64,000 bases of DNA from Pedobacter hartonius (GTDB lineage: Bacteria; Bacteroidota; Bacteroidia; Sphingobacteriales; Sphingobacteriaceae), in NCBI RefSeq assembly GCF_900107535.1, contig NZ_FNRA01000001.1, forward strand, positions 248,001 to 312,000, in the 5' to 3' direction. The number at the start of each line of letters is the position of its first letter. The stretch's first letter is position 1. The translations under genes and the position numbers were made by a program. Shown in pieces: positions 52,416 to 61,349 of this stretch. The notes under the pieces are model-generated. The model worked only from the letters and a program-made list of their open reading frames with translations. It was not told the DNA's origin and made no database searches.

Positions 52416-53096
52416 ATGTCAGCAGCATTAGAACCAGGATGGTTAAAGGTCTTGGAACCTGAATTTAAAAAACAGTACATGAAAGACCTGAAAGCCTTTC
52501 TGGTACAGGAAAAAGAAGCGGGATTTACCATTTTCCCAAAAGGCCCTGATATTTTCAATGCCTTCAACTATACGCCGTTCGACAAGGTTGAGGTAGTCAT
52601 CCTGGGGCAGGATCCCTATCATGGCGAGGGACAGGCTCATGGCCTTTCTTTCTCTGTAAAAAAAGGAGTGACGGTGCCCCCTTCGCTGAAAAACATTTAC
52701 AAGGAACTGGAAACAGATATCGAAGGTTTTAAAACACCCGGCCATGGTCAGCTCACACAATGGGCAGAGGAAGGAGTATTACTGCTCAATGCCACCCTGA
52801 CGGTACGTGCACACCAGGCAGGTTCACATCAGGGCAAAGGCTGGGAAGCCTTCACAGACCAGGCCATCAGCCGGCTGTCAGAACAGAAAACGGGACTGGT
52901 ATTTTTATTATGGGGGAAATTCGCCCAGAATAAATCCATACTGATTGATGAAAAGAAACATACCGTGATCAAATCTGCCCACCCTTCCCCATTCTCGGCA
53001 TATACAGGTTTTTTTGGGAGCAGGCCTTTTTCTAAGACCAACGCTGCGCTGATTGCAAGCGGAAAGAAACCTATTAACTGGCAGATCAGCGAATAA
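52416..53096 (+). CDS. ung: Uracil-DNA glycosylase
   Basis: This 226-aa family 1 enzyme removes uracil from DNA. It shows the catalytic GQDPYHGEGQAHGLSFSV motif (Asp near 67) and the His-containing HPSPFSAYTGFFGSRPF loop near residue 190. The length is standard. It begins 4 bp after the thioredoxin-fold gene stop. It is convergent with the Lrp gene. The only hairpin between them (53122-53141) has its T run on the minus strand. Confidence 0.98.
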   Translation: MSAALEPGWLKVLEPEFKKQYMKDLKAFLVQEKEAGFTIFPKGPDIFNAFNYTPFDKVEVVILGQDPYHGEGQAHGLSFSVKKGVTVPPSLKNIYKELETDIEGFKTPGHGQLTQWAEEGVLLLNATLTVRAHQAGSHQGKGWEAFTDQAISRLSEQKTGLVFLLWGKFAQNKSILIDEKKHTVIKSAHPSPFSAYTGFFGSRPFSKTNAALIASGKKPINWQISE

Positions 53097-53115
53097 CATT
53101 CGGATACCATCACAT

Positions 53116-53141
53116 AAAAAAGCCCCTTAATGTTAAGGGGC
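53116..53141 (-). terminator. Terminator of the Lrp-family gene
   Basis: GCCCCTTAA/TTAAGGGGC (53122-53130, 53133-53141) is followed on the minus strand by six T. It starts 17 bp after the regulator stop. Confidence 0.85.
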
Positions 53142-53158
53142 CTGATCATTCCGGAGGA

Positions 53159-53629
53159 TTAATATTCCAATGGAACGATAGGTTCTTTTTTGGTAGTGGA
53201 CATGATCATCATTGTCTGAAAAGTTTTTACCACGCTGATCTTGCTGATCTTATCCATGATCAGCCTTTCGTAAGCTTTGATATCGCTTACATATACTTTT
53301 AAGAGGAAATCTGCCTGACCGGTCACGTGGTGGCATTCCGTAATTTCCTTAATCTGATTGACCTCATCAAGAAATATCTGGATGGTATTGTTCTTATGAA
53401 AATCGAGCTGAACCTGAATAAAAGTCTTGATGCCTAAACCCAGTTTCTCTTCATCTACTAAAGCATGATAGCTCTTAATGAAACCGGACATTTCCAACTT
53501 CCTTACGCGTTCTAAGGTAGGTGCGGGTGATAATCCAATTTCCTGTGATAAAAGTAGATTGGTTATTCTGCCGTTTTCCTGTAAAAGTCTGAGTATTTTA
53601 AAATCTATCTTATCTAATTCTGTTGCCAT
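53159..53629 (-). CDS. Lrp/AsnC-family transcriptional regulator
   Basis: This 156-aa protein has an N-terminal winged helix-turn-helix (LDKIDFKILRLLQENGR, in part) and a C-terminal AsnC/RAM effector-binding domain (about 75-150). It probably senses an amino acid or related small molecule. The ATG at 53629 was chosen because the TTG upstream (53650) lies inside a perfect -7 box. Targets are unknown; the divergent mntR gene is its neighbour. Confidence 0.94.
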   Translation of the reverse strand: MATELDKIDFKILRLLQENGRITNLLLSQEIGLSPAPTLERVRKLEMSGFIKSYHALVDEEKLGLGIKTFIQVQLDFHKNNTIQIFLDEVNQIKEITECHHVTGQADFLLKVYVSDIKAYERLIMDKISKISVVKTFQTMMIMSTTKKEPIVPLEY

Positions 53630-53647
53630 TTTTCTGGATCTTGAACT

Positions 53648-53679
53648 CAAAGGTAGAATAACAAGCGCTTATTTACCAA
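53648..53679 (-). promoter_or_regulatory. Lrp-family gene promoter
   Basis: On the minus strand a TTG (53677-53679) is followed after 21 bp by TACCTTTG (53648-53655), a full Bacteroidota promoter. It fixes the translation start downstream. Confidence 0.7.
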
Positions 53680-53731
53680 ATTTAATTCTAAAAAATATCA
53701 ATTAAATTACGCTTTATTTTATAAAAAAAAT

Positions 53732-53747
53732 TTTAGATTTGTCTAAA
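53732..53747 (+). promoter_or_regulatory. DtxR/MntR-type operator over the mntR -7 box
   Basis: TTTAGA-TTTG-TCTAAA is a perfect 6-bp inverted repeat resembling the TTAGG...CCTAA-type sites of DtxR/MntR repressors. Positions 53734-53741 read TAGATTTG, a perfect -7 box inside it, so a bound repressor would block the mntR promoter. It is 20 bp before the mntR ATG. Confidence 0.65.
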
Positions 53748-53767
53748 CATACAATTAGGCTTGTACA

Positions 53768-54424
53768 ATGCATTCTTTTACCGAAGAAAACTACCTCAAA
53801 ACAATTTATCATTTATCACAGTTTACTGCCAGCCCGGTACAGACCAATGCTATTGCAGATGGGATGAAAACCAGGCCAGCATCGGTTACAGACATGCTGA
53901 AGAAGCTTTCTGATAAACAACTGATTGATTATATCAAATACCAGGGAGTAACGCTGACAGAAAAAGGAAAAACAACTGCCGTTGGTATTGTAAGAAAACA
54001 CCGTCTCTGGGAGGTTTTCCTGGTAGAAAAACTAAAGTTTAAATGGGACGAGGTACACGATATTGCCGAAGAACTTGAACATATCAATTCTGCACTATTG
54101 GTTGAACGCCTGGATGAATTCCTTGGTTTTCCAAAAAGAGACCCGCATGGTGATCTCATTCCGGATCAGAACGGATTTTTTGAACCTGTCCAGAATATCC
54201 ACCTTCATGAAATGTCATGTGGGAACAAAGGGGTGATTATTGGCGTAAGTGAATACTCATCTGCATTTTTAAAGCACCTGGAAAGACTTGGCCTGACCAT
54301 AGGTATCATCATCGAAATCAAAGAGATAGCTGATTATGACGGATCTGTTGAGCTGCTGGTAGACGGCAGAAAGATCAATGTCAGCCGGGAAGTGACACAG
54401 CATATCCTCATCAATTATAAATAA
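53768..54424 (+). CDS. mntR: DtxR/MntR-family metal-dependent repressor
   Basis: This 218-aa protein has a winged helix (about 1-70, EENYLKTIYHLSQ), a DtxR dimerisation/metal-binding domain (about 70-140, with RKHRLWEVFL, HDIAEELEHI, GFPKRDPHG) and a C-terminal SH3-like FeoA domain. Such repressors bind Mn2+ or Fe2+ and switch off uptake genes. It is followed 17 bp later by an Nramp transporter, and a palindromic site covers its own promoter, so it is probably self-regulated with mntH. Whether it senses Mn or Fe is inferred from the partner. Confidence 0.9.
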   Translation: MHSFTEENYLKTIYHLSQFTASPVQTNAIADGMKTRPASVTDMLKKLSDKQLIDYIKYQGVTLTEKGKTTAVGIVRKHRLWEVFLVEKLKFKWDEVHDIAEELEHINSALLVERLDEFLGFPKRDPHGDLIPDQNGFFEPVQNIHLHEMSCGNKGVIIGVSEYSSAFLKHLERLGLTIGIIIEIKEIADYDGSVELLVDGRKINVSREVTQHILINYK

Positions 54425-54441
54425 AGCGCCAGAAATATATA

Positions 54442-56301
54442 ATGAAAAACTCAGAATCATTAAGTGAAGTACATCAGAGTGTGAATACGAGCAAACGTAC
54501 CGGATGGCGAAGGATATTATCATTCATCGGCCCTGCCTATCTGGTGAGCGTGGGTTATATGGATCCGGGAAACTGGGCTACCGATCTGGCCGGGGGAAGT
54601 AAATTCGGGTACCAGCTGATCTGGATCCTGCTGATGTCAAACCTGATTGCCCTCCTGTTACAGTCGCTCAGCGCCCGTCTTGGTATCGTGCGCGGGCTGG
54701 ACCTGGCGCAGGCCTCAAGAAATGCCTATCCCAAATGGGCCAATATCCCGCTGTTTGCTCTGGCGCAAACTGCAATTGTAGCATGCGACCTTGCCGAGAT
54801 CATTGGAATGGCAATTGGCTTGAACCTGCTCTTTGGCCTGCCATTGATCTGGGGAATCAGCATTACCATCTTTGATACAGTCCTGCTGTTATTCCTCATG
54901 AATAAGGGCATGCGGAAAATGGAGATCTTTATTGTATCCATGGTATTCATCGTAGGTTTTTCCTTTTTAGTAGAGATGTTCATTGTAGAACCATCCATAA
55001 AGGAAATTATCGGGGGGCTTAAGCCATCTGTCCTCTCCGGACAGGCTTTATATATTGCCATAGGAATCATTGGTGCTACGGTAATGCCCCATAATCTCTA
55101 CCTGCACTCTTCATTGGTACAAACCAGGAAATTCGAAAGAGACGAGAAGGGCATTAAGGAAGCAATAAAATTTAATTTTATTGATACTGCTGTAGCACTC
55201 AACCTGGCATTCTTTGTCAATGCCGCCATATTGATCCTTGCCGCTGCTGCTTTTTTTAAAAACGGGCTGCATGAAGTTGCCGAGATACAGGACGCCTATA
55301 AATTACTCGGGCATATCTTTGGTGGTGTTGCCCCTACTCTTTTTGCACTGGCACTGATTGCCGCCGGGCAAAGCTCTACAGTGACAGGCACGCTGGCCGG
55401 ACAGATCATCATGGAGGGCCACATCAACCTGAGGATACAACCCTGGCTGCGCAGGCTGATTACCCGCCTGCTGGCCATCATACCTGCATTTTTCACTATC
55501 CTCTATTTTGGCGACGACGCACTGAGCGGATTGCTGATCCTGAGTCAGGTAGTACTCAGTTTACAACTGGGTTTTGCGGTCATCCCCCTGATACATTTCA
55601 CTTCTGATAAAAAAGAAATGAAAGGCTTTGCGATAAAACTCTGGGTAAAGATACTGGCCTGGCTGAGTGCCGGTGTGATCGTGCTGCTGAATATCAAGCT
55701 GGTTATCGAAGAGATTACAGGCTGGGCTAAAGCTTCGGACGGATGGTACATTTACTTTCTGATCGTTCCCCTGGCCATTCTCATAGGACTGATGCTGCTG
55801 TACGTTTTTATCTATCCTCTGTTTACCAGGAGTAAGGTGAGGAACAATGTTCCCCATGGAAATGCACTGGCAATAGAGAGCGTGGAAAAAATCAGCTATA
55901 CAACAATTGGCATCACGGTTGATTTTTCAAAGAATGACCGCAATACGATCAGGCATGCGCTGATACAGGGCGGAAAAACCACAGATTACCATTTGATCCA
56001 TATTGTGGAAACCGCGGCCGCACGTTACCATGGGCAGGCGACAATGGACCATGAAACACTGAGTGATGCCGGCAACCTCGACAAATATTGTGAGAATCTC
56101 GCCAGTCTTGGTTACCATGCCATACCGCACATCGGTTTTGGAAGTGCCGCAGGTGCTATCGCAGAAATCAGCAAAAGCAGCAAACTTGAATTACTGGTGA
56201 TGGGTGCGCACGGACATAAAGGATTAAAAGACCTGATCTTTGGCACTACTGTTGAGTCTGTACGGCATAAAGTTACTATTCCTGTATTGGTAGTGAGGTA
56301 G
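54442..56301 (+). CDS. mntH: Nramp divalent metal transporter fused to a UspA domain
   Basis: This 619-aa protein has the Nramp fold (about residues 25-460, 11 or so helices) with DPGNWATDLAGG at 41-52 and MPHN at 215-218. The Met of that motif (A-x-x-M) selects Mn2+ and Fe2+ over Ca2+. Residues about 465-619 are a universal stress protein domain, with ATP-binding loop GAHGHKGLKDLIFGTTVESV. The fusion puts an adenine-nucleotide-binding module on the cytoplasmic end of the transporter. Mn2+ import is the best guess. It is in one unit with mntR. Confidence 0.94.
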   Translation: MKNSESLSEVHQSVNTSKRTGWRRILSFIGPAYLVSVGYMDPGNWATDLAGGSKFGYQLIWILLMSNLIALLLQSLSARLGIVRGLDLAQASRNAYPKWANIPLFALAQTAIVACDLAEIIGMAIGLNLLFGLPLIWGISITIFDTVLLLFLMNKGMRKMEIFIVSMVFIVGFSFLVEMFIVEPSIKEIIGGLKPSVLSGQALYIAIGIIGATVMPHNLYLHSSLVQTRKFERDEKGIKEAIKFNFIDTAVALNLAFFVNAAILILAAAAFFKNGLHEVAEIQDAYKLLGHIFGGVAPTLFALALIAAGQSSTVTGTLAGQIIMEGHINLRIQPWLRRLITRLLAIIPAFFTILYFGDDALSGLLILSQVVLSLQLGFAVIPLIHFTSDKKEMKGFAIKLWVKILAWLSAGVIVLLNIKLVIEEITGWAKASDGWYIYFLIVPLAILIGLMLLYVFIYPLFTRSKVRNNVPHGNALAIESVEKISYTTIGITVDFSKNDRNTIRHALIQGGKTTDYHLIHIVETAAARYHGQATMDHETLSDAGNLDKYCENLASLGYHAIPHIGFGSAAGAIAEISKSSKLELLVMGAHGHKGLKDLIFGTTVESVRHKVTIPVLVVR

Positions 56302-56325
56302 GAAAAGACGATATTTGTTAATTCT

Positions 56326-56775
56326 ATGAAGAACGATATTCAAATAAAAAATAAAAGAGCATACTTCGACTATAATATTATTGAGAAATATGATGCCGGA
56401 CTGGCATTACTGGGTACCGAAATCAAAGCGATCAGACAGGGAAAGGCCAACATGACCGATGCCTTCTGCATGTTTATCGGCAATATCCTATACGTAAGAA
56501 ACCTTCACATTTCAGAATACAGCCACAGTTCCTTTCACCATCACGACATCAAGCGGGACAGGGTGCTGCTGCTTCAGAAAAAGGAATTGAAAAAATTGAA
56601 ATTCAGAAGTGAGGAAAAAGGCTATACCATAGTACCCCTGCGCATCTTCACCAATGACAGGGGATATGCCAAAATCGAGATTGCACTGGCTCAGGGAAAG
56701 AAAGAATTTGACAAAAGAGACAGTATCAAAGACCGTGAATCCAAACGCGAGATGGACCGGGCACTGAAAGTTTAA
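56326..56775 (+). CDS. smpB: SsrA-binding protein
   Basis: This 149-aa protein binds tmRNA and brings it to stalled ribosomes. The start IQIKNKRAYFDYNIIEKYDAGLALLGTEIKAIRQG and the basic C-terminal tail (KRDSIKDRESKREMDRALKV, in part) are diagnostic. It starts 24 bp after mntH and may share its transcript. It converges on pcm with only 3 bp between the stop codons. The tmRNA gene itself is not in the window. Confidence 0.97.
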   Translation: MKNDIQIKNKRAYFDYNIIEKYDAGLALLGTEIKAIRQGKANMTDAFCMFIGNILYVRNLHISEYSHSSFHHHDIKRDRVLLLQKKELKKLKFRSEEKGYTIVPLRIFTNDRGYAKIEIALAQGKKEFDKRDSIKDRESKREMDRALKV

Positions 56776-56778
56776 CTG

Positions 56779-57435
56779 CTACCAGGCCTGGTCTCCAACC
56801 AGGGGAACAAACCTGAAGGTATCCAGTTCAAATTTCTCAAACTCAGTGTCATTGATACGGATCACGGTAACCATGGTCTGTGAATGTTCGTCACCCACAG
56901 GAATAACAAGTATTCCTCCAACCTTAAGCTGTTTCAGCAGAATTTCAGGAACAAAGGGCGCCCCGGCAGTAACAATGATCTTATCGTATGGTGCATGGGC
57001 AGCAATCCCCATTGAGCCATCACCAAAAAAGAAATTCGCAGGATAACCCATTCCGGGCAATACCCTGATGGTATGCCTGTAAATGCTCTCCTGTCTTTCA
57101 ATCGTATACACGTCTGCCCCAAGTTCCATCAGGATGCAGGTCTGGTAACCGGAACCCGTGCCGATCTCCAGCACCTTATCACCCTTGTTAATGTGCAGCA
57201 ACTCGCTTTGATAGGACACGGTATAAGGCTGGGATATGGTTTGTCCGTCGCCAATCGGGAAGGCAATATCTTTATAGGCCTGGTTCCAGAAGGTTTCATC
57301 AAAAAAGAAATGCCGCGGCACCTTTCCAATTGCTTTCAGAACACGCTGATCTGTAATCCCTCTTGACGCAAGATGCTCAACCAGCTTTTTACGCGCCCCT
57401 CTTTCCCGGTAATTGTCTACAAATTTATATGCCAT
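56779..57435 (-). CDS. pcm: Protein-L-isoaspartate O-methyltransferase
   Basis: This 218-aa SAM-dependent enzyme starts repair of isoaspartyl residues in damaged proteins. It has the SAM motif VLEIGTGSGYQT (near residue 95), a DKIIVTAGAP motif, and the QPYTVSYQ substrate loop. The length is typical. It has a perfect -7 box 7 bp upstream of its ATG, so the mRNA should be nearly leaderless. Confidence 0.96.
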   Translation of the reverse strand: MAYKFVDNYRERGARKKLVEHLASRGITDQRVLKAIGKVPRHFFFDETFWNQAYKDIAFPIGDGQTISQPYTVSYQSELLHINKGDKVLEIGTGSGYQTCILMELGADVYTIERQESIYRHTIRVLPGMGYPANFFFGDGSMGIAAHAPYDKIIVTAGAPFVPEILLKQLKVGGILVIPVGDEHSQTMVTVIRINDTEFEKFELDTFRFVPLVGDQAW

Positions 57436-57442
57436 TGCATCT

Positions 57443-57450
57443 CAAAAATA
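57443..57450 (-). promoter_or_regulatory. pcm -7 box
   Basis: TATTTTTG on the minus strand ends 7 bp before the pcm ATG, so transcription should start within a few bases of it. Confidence 0.5.
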
Positions 57451-57672
57451 CTTCTTTGCCTGCAAAAATCTATTGTTTTTATTCGGGTAAATTCGATCTG
57501 CACTGTAAGACGCATGAAATCACTGTCTTGAGTGTCTCCTAAAACAGATTAATTTGGCTTATCATTTCACAAACGAAACAAGCAACTTTATTTAAAGATA
57601 CGTAGCAGAATTACCTCTGAAAACAAAAAAAAATTGTATTGAAGGTTTTTAATGGGGTCAGGAAATATGATA

Positions 57673-57680
57673 TATTTTTG
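57673..57680 (+). promoter_or_regulatory. -7 box for the 57709 gene
   Basis: TATTTTTG matches the Bacteroidota -7 box. It lies 28 bp before the ATG at 57709 and inside the region of an earlier in-frame ATG (57652), so it supports the later start. Confidence 0.55.
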
Positions 57681-57708
57681 GGTTGACATCACACAATCTA
57701 TTCTTCGT

Positions 57709-58392
57709 ATGAGATTAATTTTACTTTTTTGTTTACCCTGTTTTTTTGTGCCGATTATTTCATTTTCACAAATCAACGGTAACTACCGGTATTCCATTGC
57801 GGCCAGAGGATTCGCAGCCATACGAGTGCCCAAAATATTCAACCAGGAATCAGAAAGATACCTGAATACTACATTGAACGGCGGTATGATCAAATTTAAC
57901 GATAACGAGTTCAGCTACAGGATCAGCGGAAATTTCATCGATAAGGCATTATCTTTCGATAACAATTGTATCAACTGTGACCTTGCCCGCGGAAGGTTAA
58001 AAGACTATGCCTTTAAGGTAGGTTTTGAGAAAAACTTTAGCTATTCACGCCTGCAGCCGTATTTTGCATTGGATATGGGATATCGATATAACCGGTTCAA
58101 AGGATTGGTCAATACCATCAATAACCAGCGGAGCATCGCTTCTGTACATGATCTTGAGGATACCAAAAGCGGCGGTACCGCTGCCTCCGCTATAGGGTTA
58201 AAGATCCACCCGGTTGAGTACATTTCCATTTTCATAGAAAGCGGCATTGAATTTTACTATGCCTATGTCCGCCAGGATGTCACTGCACAGGATATCACCG
58301 CATCAGGAAAGCAGATTAAATTTAACAGAGGGGAATTTCTGCTTAATCCTCTATCGATTGGCATACAGATCCAACTGACAAACAAAAACTAA
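57709..58392 (+). CDS. Predicted outer-membrane beta-barrel protein
   Basis: This 227-aa protein has a signal peptide ending near IISFSQ (residue 20) and alternating hydrophobic strands (YSIAARGFAAI, FSYRISGNF, LQPYFALDMGYRY, YISIFIESGIEFYYAYV), with a final IQIQLTN strand. It looks like an 8-10 strand outer-membrane barrel. No homologue is recalled. The stop overlaps the priA stop by 4 bp on the opposite strand. Function unknown. Confidence 0.75.
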   Translation: MRLILLFCLPCFFVPIISFSQINGNYRYSIAARGFAAIRVPKIFNQESERYLNTTLNGGMIKFNDNEFSYRISGNFIDKALSFDNNCINCDLARGRLKDYAFKVGFEKNFSYSRLQPYFALDMGYRYNRFKGLVNTINNQRSIASVHDLEDTKSGGTAASAIGLKIHPVEYISIFIESGIEFYYAYVRQDVTAQDITASGKQIKFNRGEFLLNPLSIGIQIQLTNKN

Positions 58393-60869
58393 TACGGATC
58401 CACATCGATCTGGATGATCACGCCCTTGTATGCCTTGTCACCGTTAAAATCAGTAATGGTTTGTCTGATCACAGCTTTCACCTTTTGGATGGCATCAGAT
58501 TTATCCGATTTGATGATCAGTTGTTTGATATAGTAGTTCCTGATCCTCGATACCAGGGGCTGCTCTGGCCCCAGCACACGGCTCCCCAGCTGTGCCCTCA
58601 GCAATGAAGCGAAATGCAGGGAGGCGGCGTTTAACAGGTTTGAATCCTTATGTTTTACGTTGATAAAAATAAGCCTGGTGAACGGCGGATAATGAAACTG
58701 TTTACGCTCTTCAATCTCGTCGTTATACATCTCGGTATAATTGTTCTCTACCACCTGTTTAATAATACGGTGGTTATCATCATAGGCCTGAATGCAGACC
58801 TTGCCCTGCTTATCGCGCCGGCCTGCCCTGCCTGCCACCTGTGCCAGTAACTGATAGCTGCGCTCGAAAGCCCTGAAATCAGGATAATTCAGCAGTGTAT
58901 CTGCATTGATGACTCCAATCAGTGTCACGTTATCAAAGTCCAGCCCTTTGGCTACCATCTGCGTGCCGATCAGGATGTCGGTCTTTTTCTCCTGGAAATC
59001 GCCAATGATCTTTTGCAGACTGTTCTTTGTTCTGGTACTGTCCACATCCAGCCTGGCAATCTTTACGTCAGGGAAGATCAGGCTCAGCTCCTCTTCCACA
59101 CGTTCGGTTCCAAAACCTTTCTGCTCAATATGCACCGAACCACAGGCCGGGCAGATATTCATGCTGCTCTCATGGTAACCGCAATAATGACAGTGCAGTT
59201 TGCCGCTGCTTTTATGAAAAGTCAGGCTTACATCGCAGTTCACACATTTAGGTGCAAAACCGCAGGTCTTGCAGATCAGAATGGTGGCATATCCCCTCCT
59301 GTTCTGGAACAGGATCACCTGTTCTTTTTTTTCCAGCGTTGCAGCAATATCATCTATCAGTACACTGGAGAAATAAGAGACCATTTTTTTTCTCTTTGTT
59401 TCCTCAGAGATGCTCACCACCTGCTGCAGGGGAAGCTCTACGCCTCCAAACCTCTCATTGAGCGAAACCAAACCATATTTATCATTTAAGGCATTGTAAT
59501 AACTTTCTATGGAAGGTGTGGCAGAGCCCAGTACAATTTTCGCCTGGTGAAGATGCGCCAGGTAAACAGCAGCATCCCTGGCCTGGTACCTTGGTGCAGG
59601 CTCATTCTGTTTGTAGGATGATTCATGTTCTTCATCAACGACGATCAGTTTAAGCGCATTGAAAGGCAGAAAAACAGATGACCGTGCACCAAGTACGATC
59701 CTGTATTTTCCGCTCAGTACATGGTTCCAGATCTCCACCCGTTCATTGTCGTTGAATTTAGAGTGATATACCCCTATTGCGTCGCCAAAATAACGTTTAA
59801 TCCTTTCCACGATCTGTGTGGTCAGTGCAATTTCCGGGAGCAGGAACAGGACTTGTCCGCCGCTGGCAATGGCCTCTTCAATGAGTTTGATATAAACCTG
59901 TGTTTTGCCTGAAGCGGTTATTCCGTGCAGCAGTACCACATCCTTCGACTGAAACGCTGTCTGTATATTCGCGAGTGCAACACTTTGCGCATCGCTGAGC
60001 TTAAAATTTAGGATCAGGTCATCATTCTCGTCCTGCAAACGGCTGACGGCCTTTTTATGGAGACTGAAAATTTCTTTGTCCAGTAAAGATTTCAGTGCCC
60101 CCGGTCCGCAATTGCTCTCCTCCAGCAGCTGCTGTCTGGATATCTCCCCTCCGGATTTGGAAAGTTTGATATAGGCCAATAGGGCGTCCAGCTGTTTGGG
60201 TGCGCGTTCCAGTACTTCAAATAATTGCCGGAAATTATCTTCTTCCTTATAAAAAGGATTTAAGCTGATATATGATTTTAATAAAGGCTTATATTTTTCT
60301 ACCACCTCTTCGGCAATATGGACGATCTCCTTGTCCAGCAAAGACCTGATCAGAGGGAATACCGTCTTCTGTCCCAGCAGGGCCGATATCTGGTCTACAG
60401 TTAGCCGCTTCTGCTTTTCGAGTGCAGCGATCAGTATAGCTTCTTTCTCTGTAACTGCAAGTTCATCATAGCTGATTTCCTCACGCAGGATGATGATCGT
60501 TTCACTTGCCAGTTTTAAACCGGCGGGCAGGGCGGCAGACATCACATCCCCTTCATTACAGAGATAATAGGCTATCATCCAGTCCCAAAACTGCAATTGC
60601 AGCTGATTAACCAGGGGATGTTCATCAATCACATCAATAATATACTTAGCCGGATATAATTCCGGTGCGGTCTGGCTGATACTTTTGATCAGTGCGGTAT
60701 AGATCTTGTTCTTGCCAAACTGAACGATCACCCTTTTGCCGACAGCGGTATGTTCGTTTAGATGGAAGGGTATGCGATAGATATAATTTTTCGAGAGAGA
60801 CAGCGGCAGGATTACCTCGATGAACAGTGTATCCCGTTCCGCAAAATCCATATCAATATTTTCCTGCAT
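58389..60869 (-). CDS. priA: Primosomal replication-restart helicase
   Basis: This 826-aa DNA helicase restarts stalled forks. It has the PriA N-terminal DNA-binding domain (to about 105), Walker A GITASGKTQVY (near 330), the DEEH box (VVDEEHESSYKQ), a zinc-binding insert with eight cysteines (CKTCGFAPKCVNC and CHYCGYH...CPACGS), and motifs V-VI. The ATG at 60869 directly follows the stop of the DUF423 gene (TAAATG), so the two are translationally coupled. Confidence 0.97.
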   Translation of the reverse strand: MQENIDMDFAERDTLFIEVILPLSLSKNYIYRIPFHLNEHTAVGKRVIVQFGKNKIYTALIKSISQTAPELYPAKYIIDVIDEHPLVNQLQLQFWDWMIAYYLCNEGDVMSAALPAGLKLASETIIILREEISYDELAVTEKEAILIAALEKQKRLTVDQISALLGQKTVFPLIRSLLDKEIVHIAEEVVEKYKPLLKSYISLNPFYKEEDNFRQLFEVLERAPKQLDALLAYIKLSKSGGEISRQQLLEESNCGPGALKSLLDKEIFSLHKKAVSRLQDENDDLILNFKLSDAQSVALANIQTAFQSKDVVLLHGITASGKTQVYIKLIEEAIASGGQVLFLLPEIALTTQIVERIKRYFGDAIGVYHSKFNDNERVEIWNHVLSGKYRIVLGARSSVFLPFNALKLIVVDEEHESSYKQNEPAPRYQARDAAVYLAHLHQAKIVLGSATPSIESYYNALNDKYGLVSLNERFGGVELPLQQVVSISEETKRKKMVSYFSSVLIDDIAATLEKKEQVILFQNRRGYATILICKTCGFAPKCVNCDVSLTFHKSSGKLHCHYCGYHESSMNICPACGSVHIEQKGFGTERVEEELSLIFPDVKIARLDVDSTRTKNSLQKIIGDFQEKKTDILIGTQMVAKGLDFDNVTLIGVINADTLLNYPDFRAFERSYQLLAQVAGRAGRRDKQGKVCIQAYDDNHRIIKQVVENNYTEMYNDEIEERKQFHYPPFTRLIFINVKHKDSNLLNAASLHFASLLRAQLGSRVLGPEQPLVSRIRNYYIKQLIIKSDKSDAIQKVKAVIRQTITDFNGDKAYKGVIIQIDVDPY

Positions 60870-61256
60870 TTATCTGTTCTTTAAGGCGGCAAAAAAGAGG
60901 ATCACCCAGCCTAAAATAAGAAGCAGTCCTCCGAAAGGGGTTACAGGACCTATAATATTTACAAATCCGATATGCGTGATATCCCTGGTTGCCAAAAGGT
61001 AAAGTGATCCTGAGAAAAGTACGATCCCTATGGTAAAGCAAAAATAAGAAAAGTCTACCAGTTTTGTTCTGAAACGTGCAAAAGTAGACAGGAAAAGTAA
61101 CGCGAAAGTATGATAAAACTGATATTCAATTCCTTTGGTCCAGATATCCATTTGATCAGCAGAGAGAATATTTTTTAAACCATGGGCCCCGAAAGCGCCA
61201 AGTATCACTGCCACTGCACCAAAAAAAGAAGCAGTTAAAATTATTCGTCTATTCAT
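60870..61256 (-). CDS. DUF423-family membrane protein
   Basis: This 128-aa protein has four hydrophobic helices and the family start MNRRIILTASFFGAVAVILGAFGAHGLK, typical of DUF423 (YgdD/TMEM256-like). The small inner-membrane proteins of this family have no settled function. Its stop sits directly before the priA ATG. The -7 box CAAAATTA/TAATTTTG at 61282-61289 (minus) lies 26 bp upstream. Confidence 0.9.
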   Translation of the reverse strand: MNRRIILTASFFGAVAVILGAFGAHGLKNILSADQMDIWTKGIEYQFYHTFALLFLSTFARFRTKLVDFSYFCFTIGIVLFSGSLYLLATRDITHIGFVNIIGPVTPFGGLLLILGWVILFFAALKNR

Positions 61257-61281
61257 TAAGTTTAGCGTTTTTCTGCTGCTG

Positions 61282-61338
61282 CAAAATTAATAAACCTCTT
61301 TGCATTTTCTTAGTAATCCAACTATTAAATTAAATTTG
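61282..61338. promoter_or_regulatory. Divergent -7 boxes for the DUF423 and 61350 genes
   Basis: TAATTTTG on the minus strand (61282-61289) faces the DUF423 gene. TAAATTTG on the plus strand (61331-61338) ends 11 bp before the ATG at 61350, giving a leader of only a few bases. Neither has a TTG at the ideal -33 distance. Confidence 0.5.
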
Positions 61339-61349
61339 CGTGAATACAG

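Noticed and set aside
53122..53141. Hairpin as the ung terminator
   Set aside because: The T run is only on the minus strand, so it serves the Lrp-family gene; nothing T-rich follows it on the plus strand.
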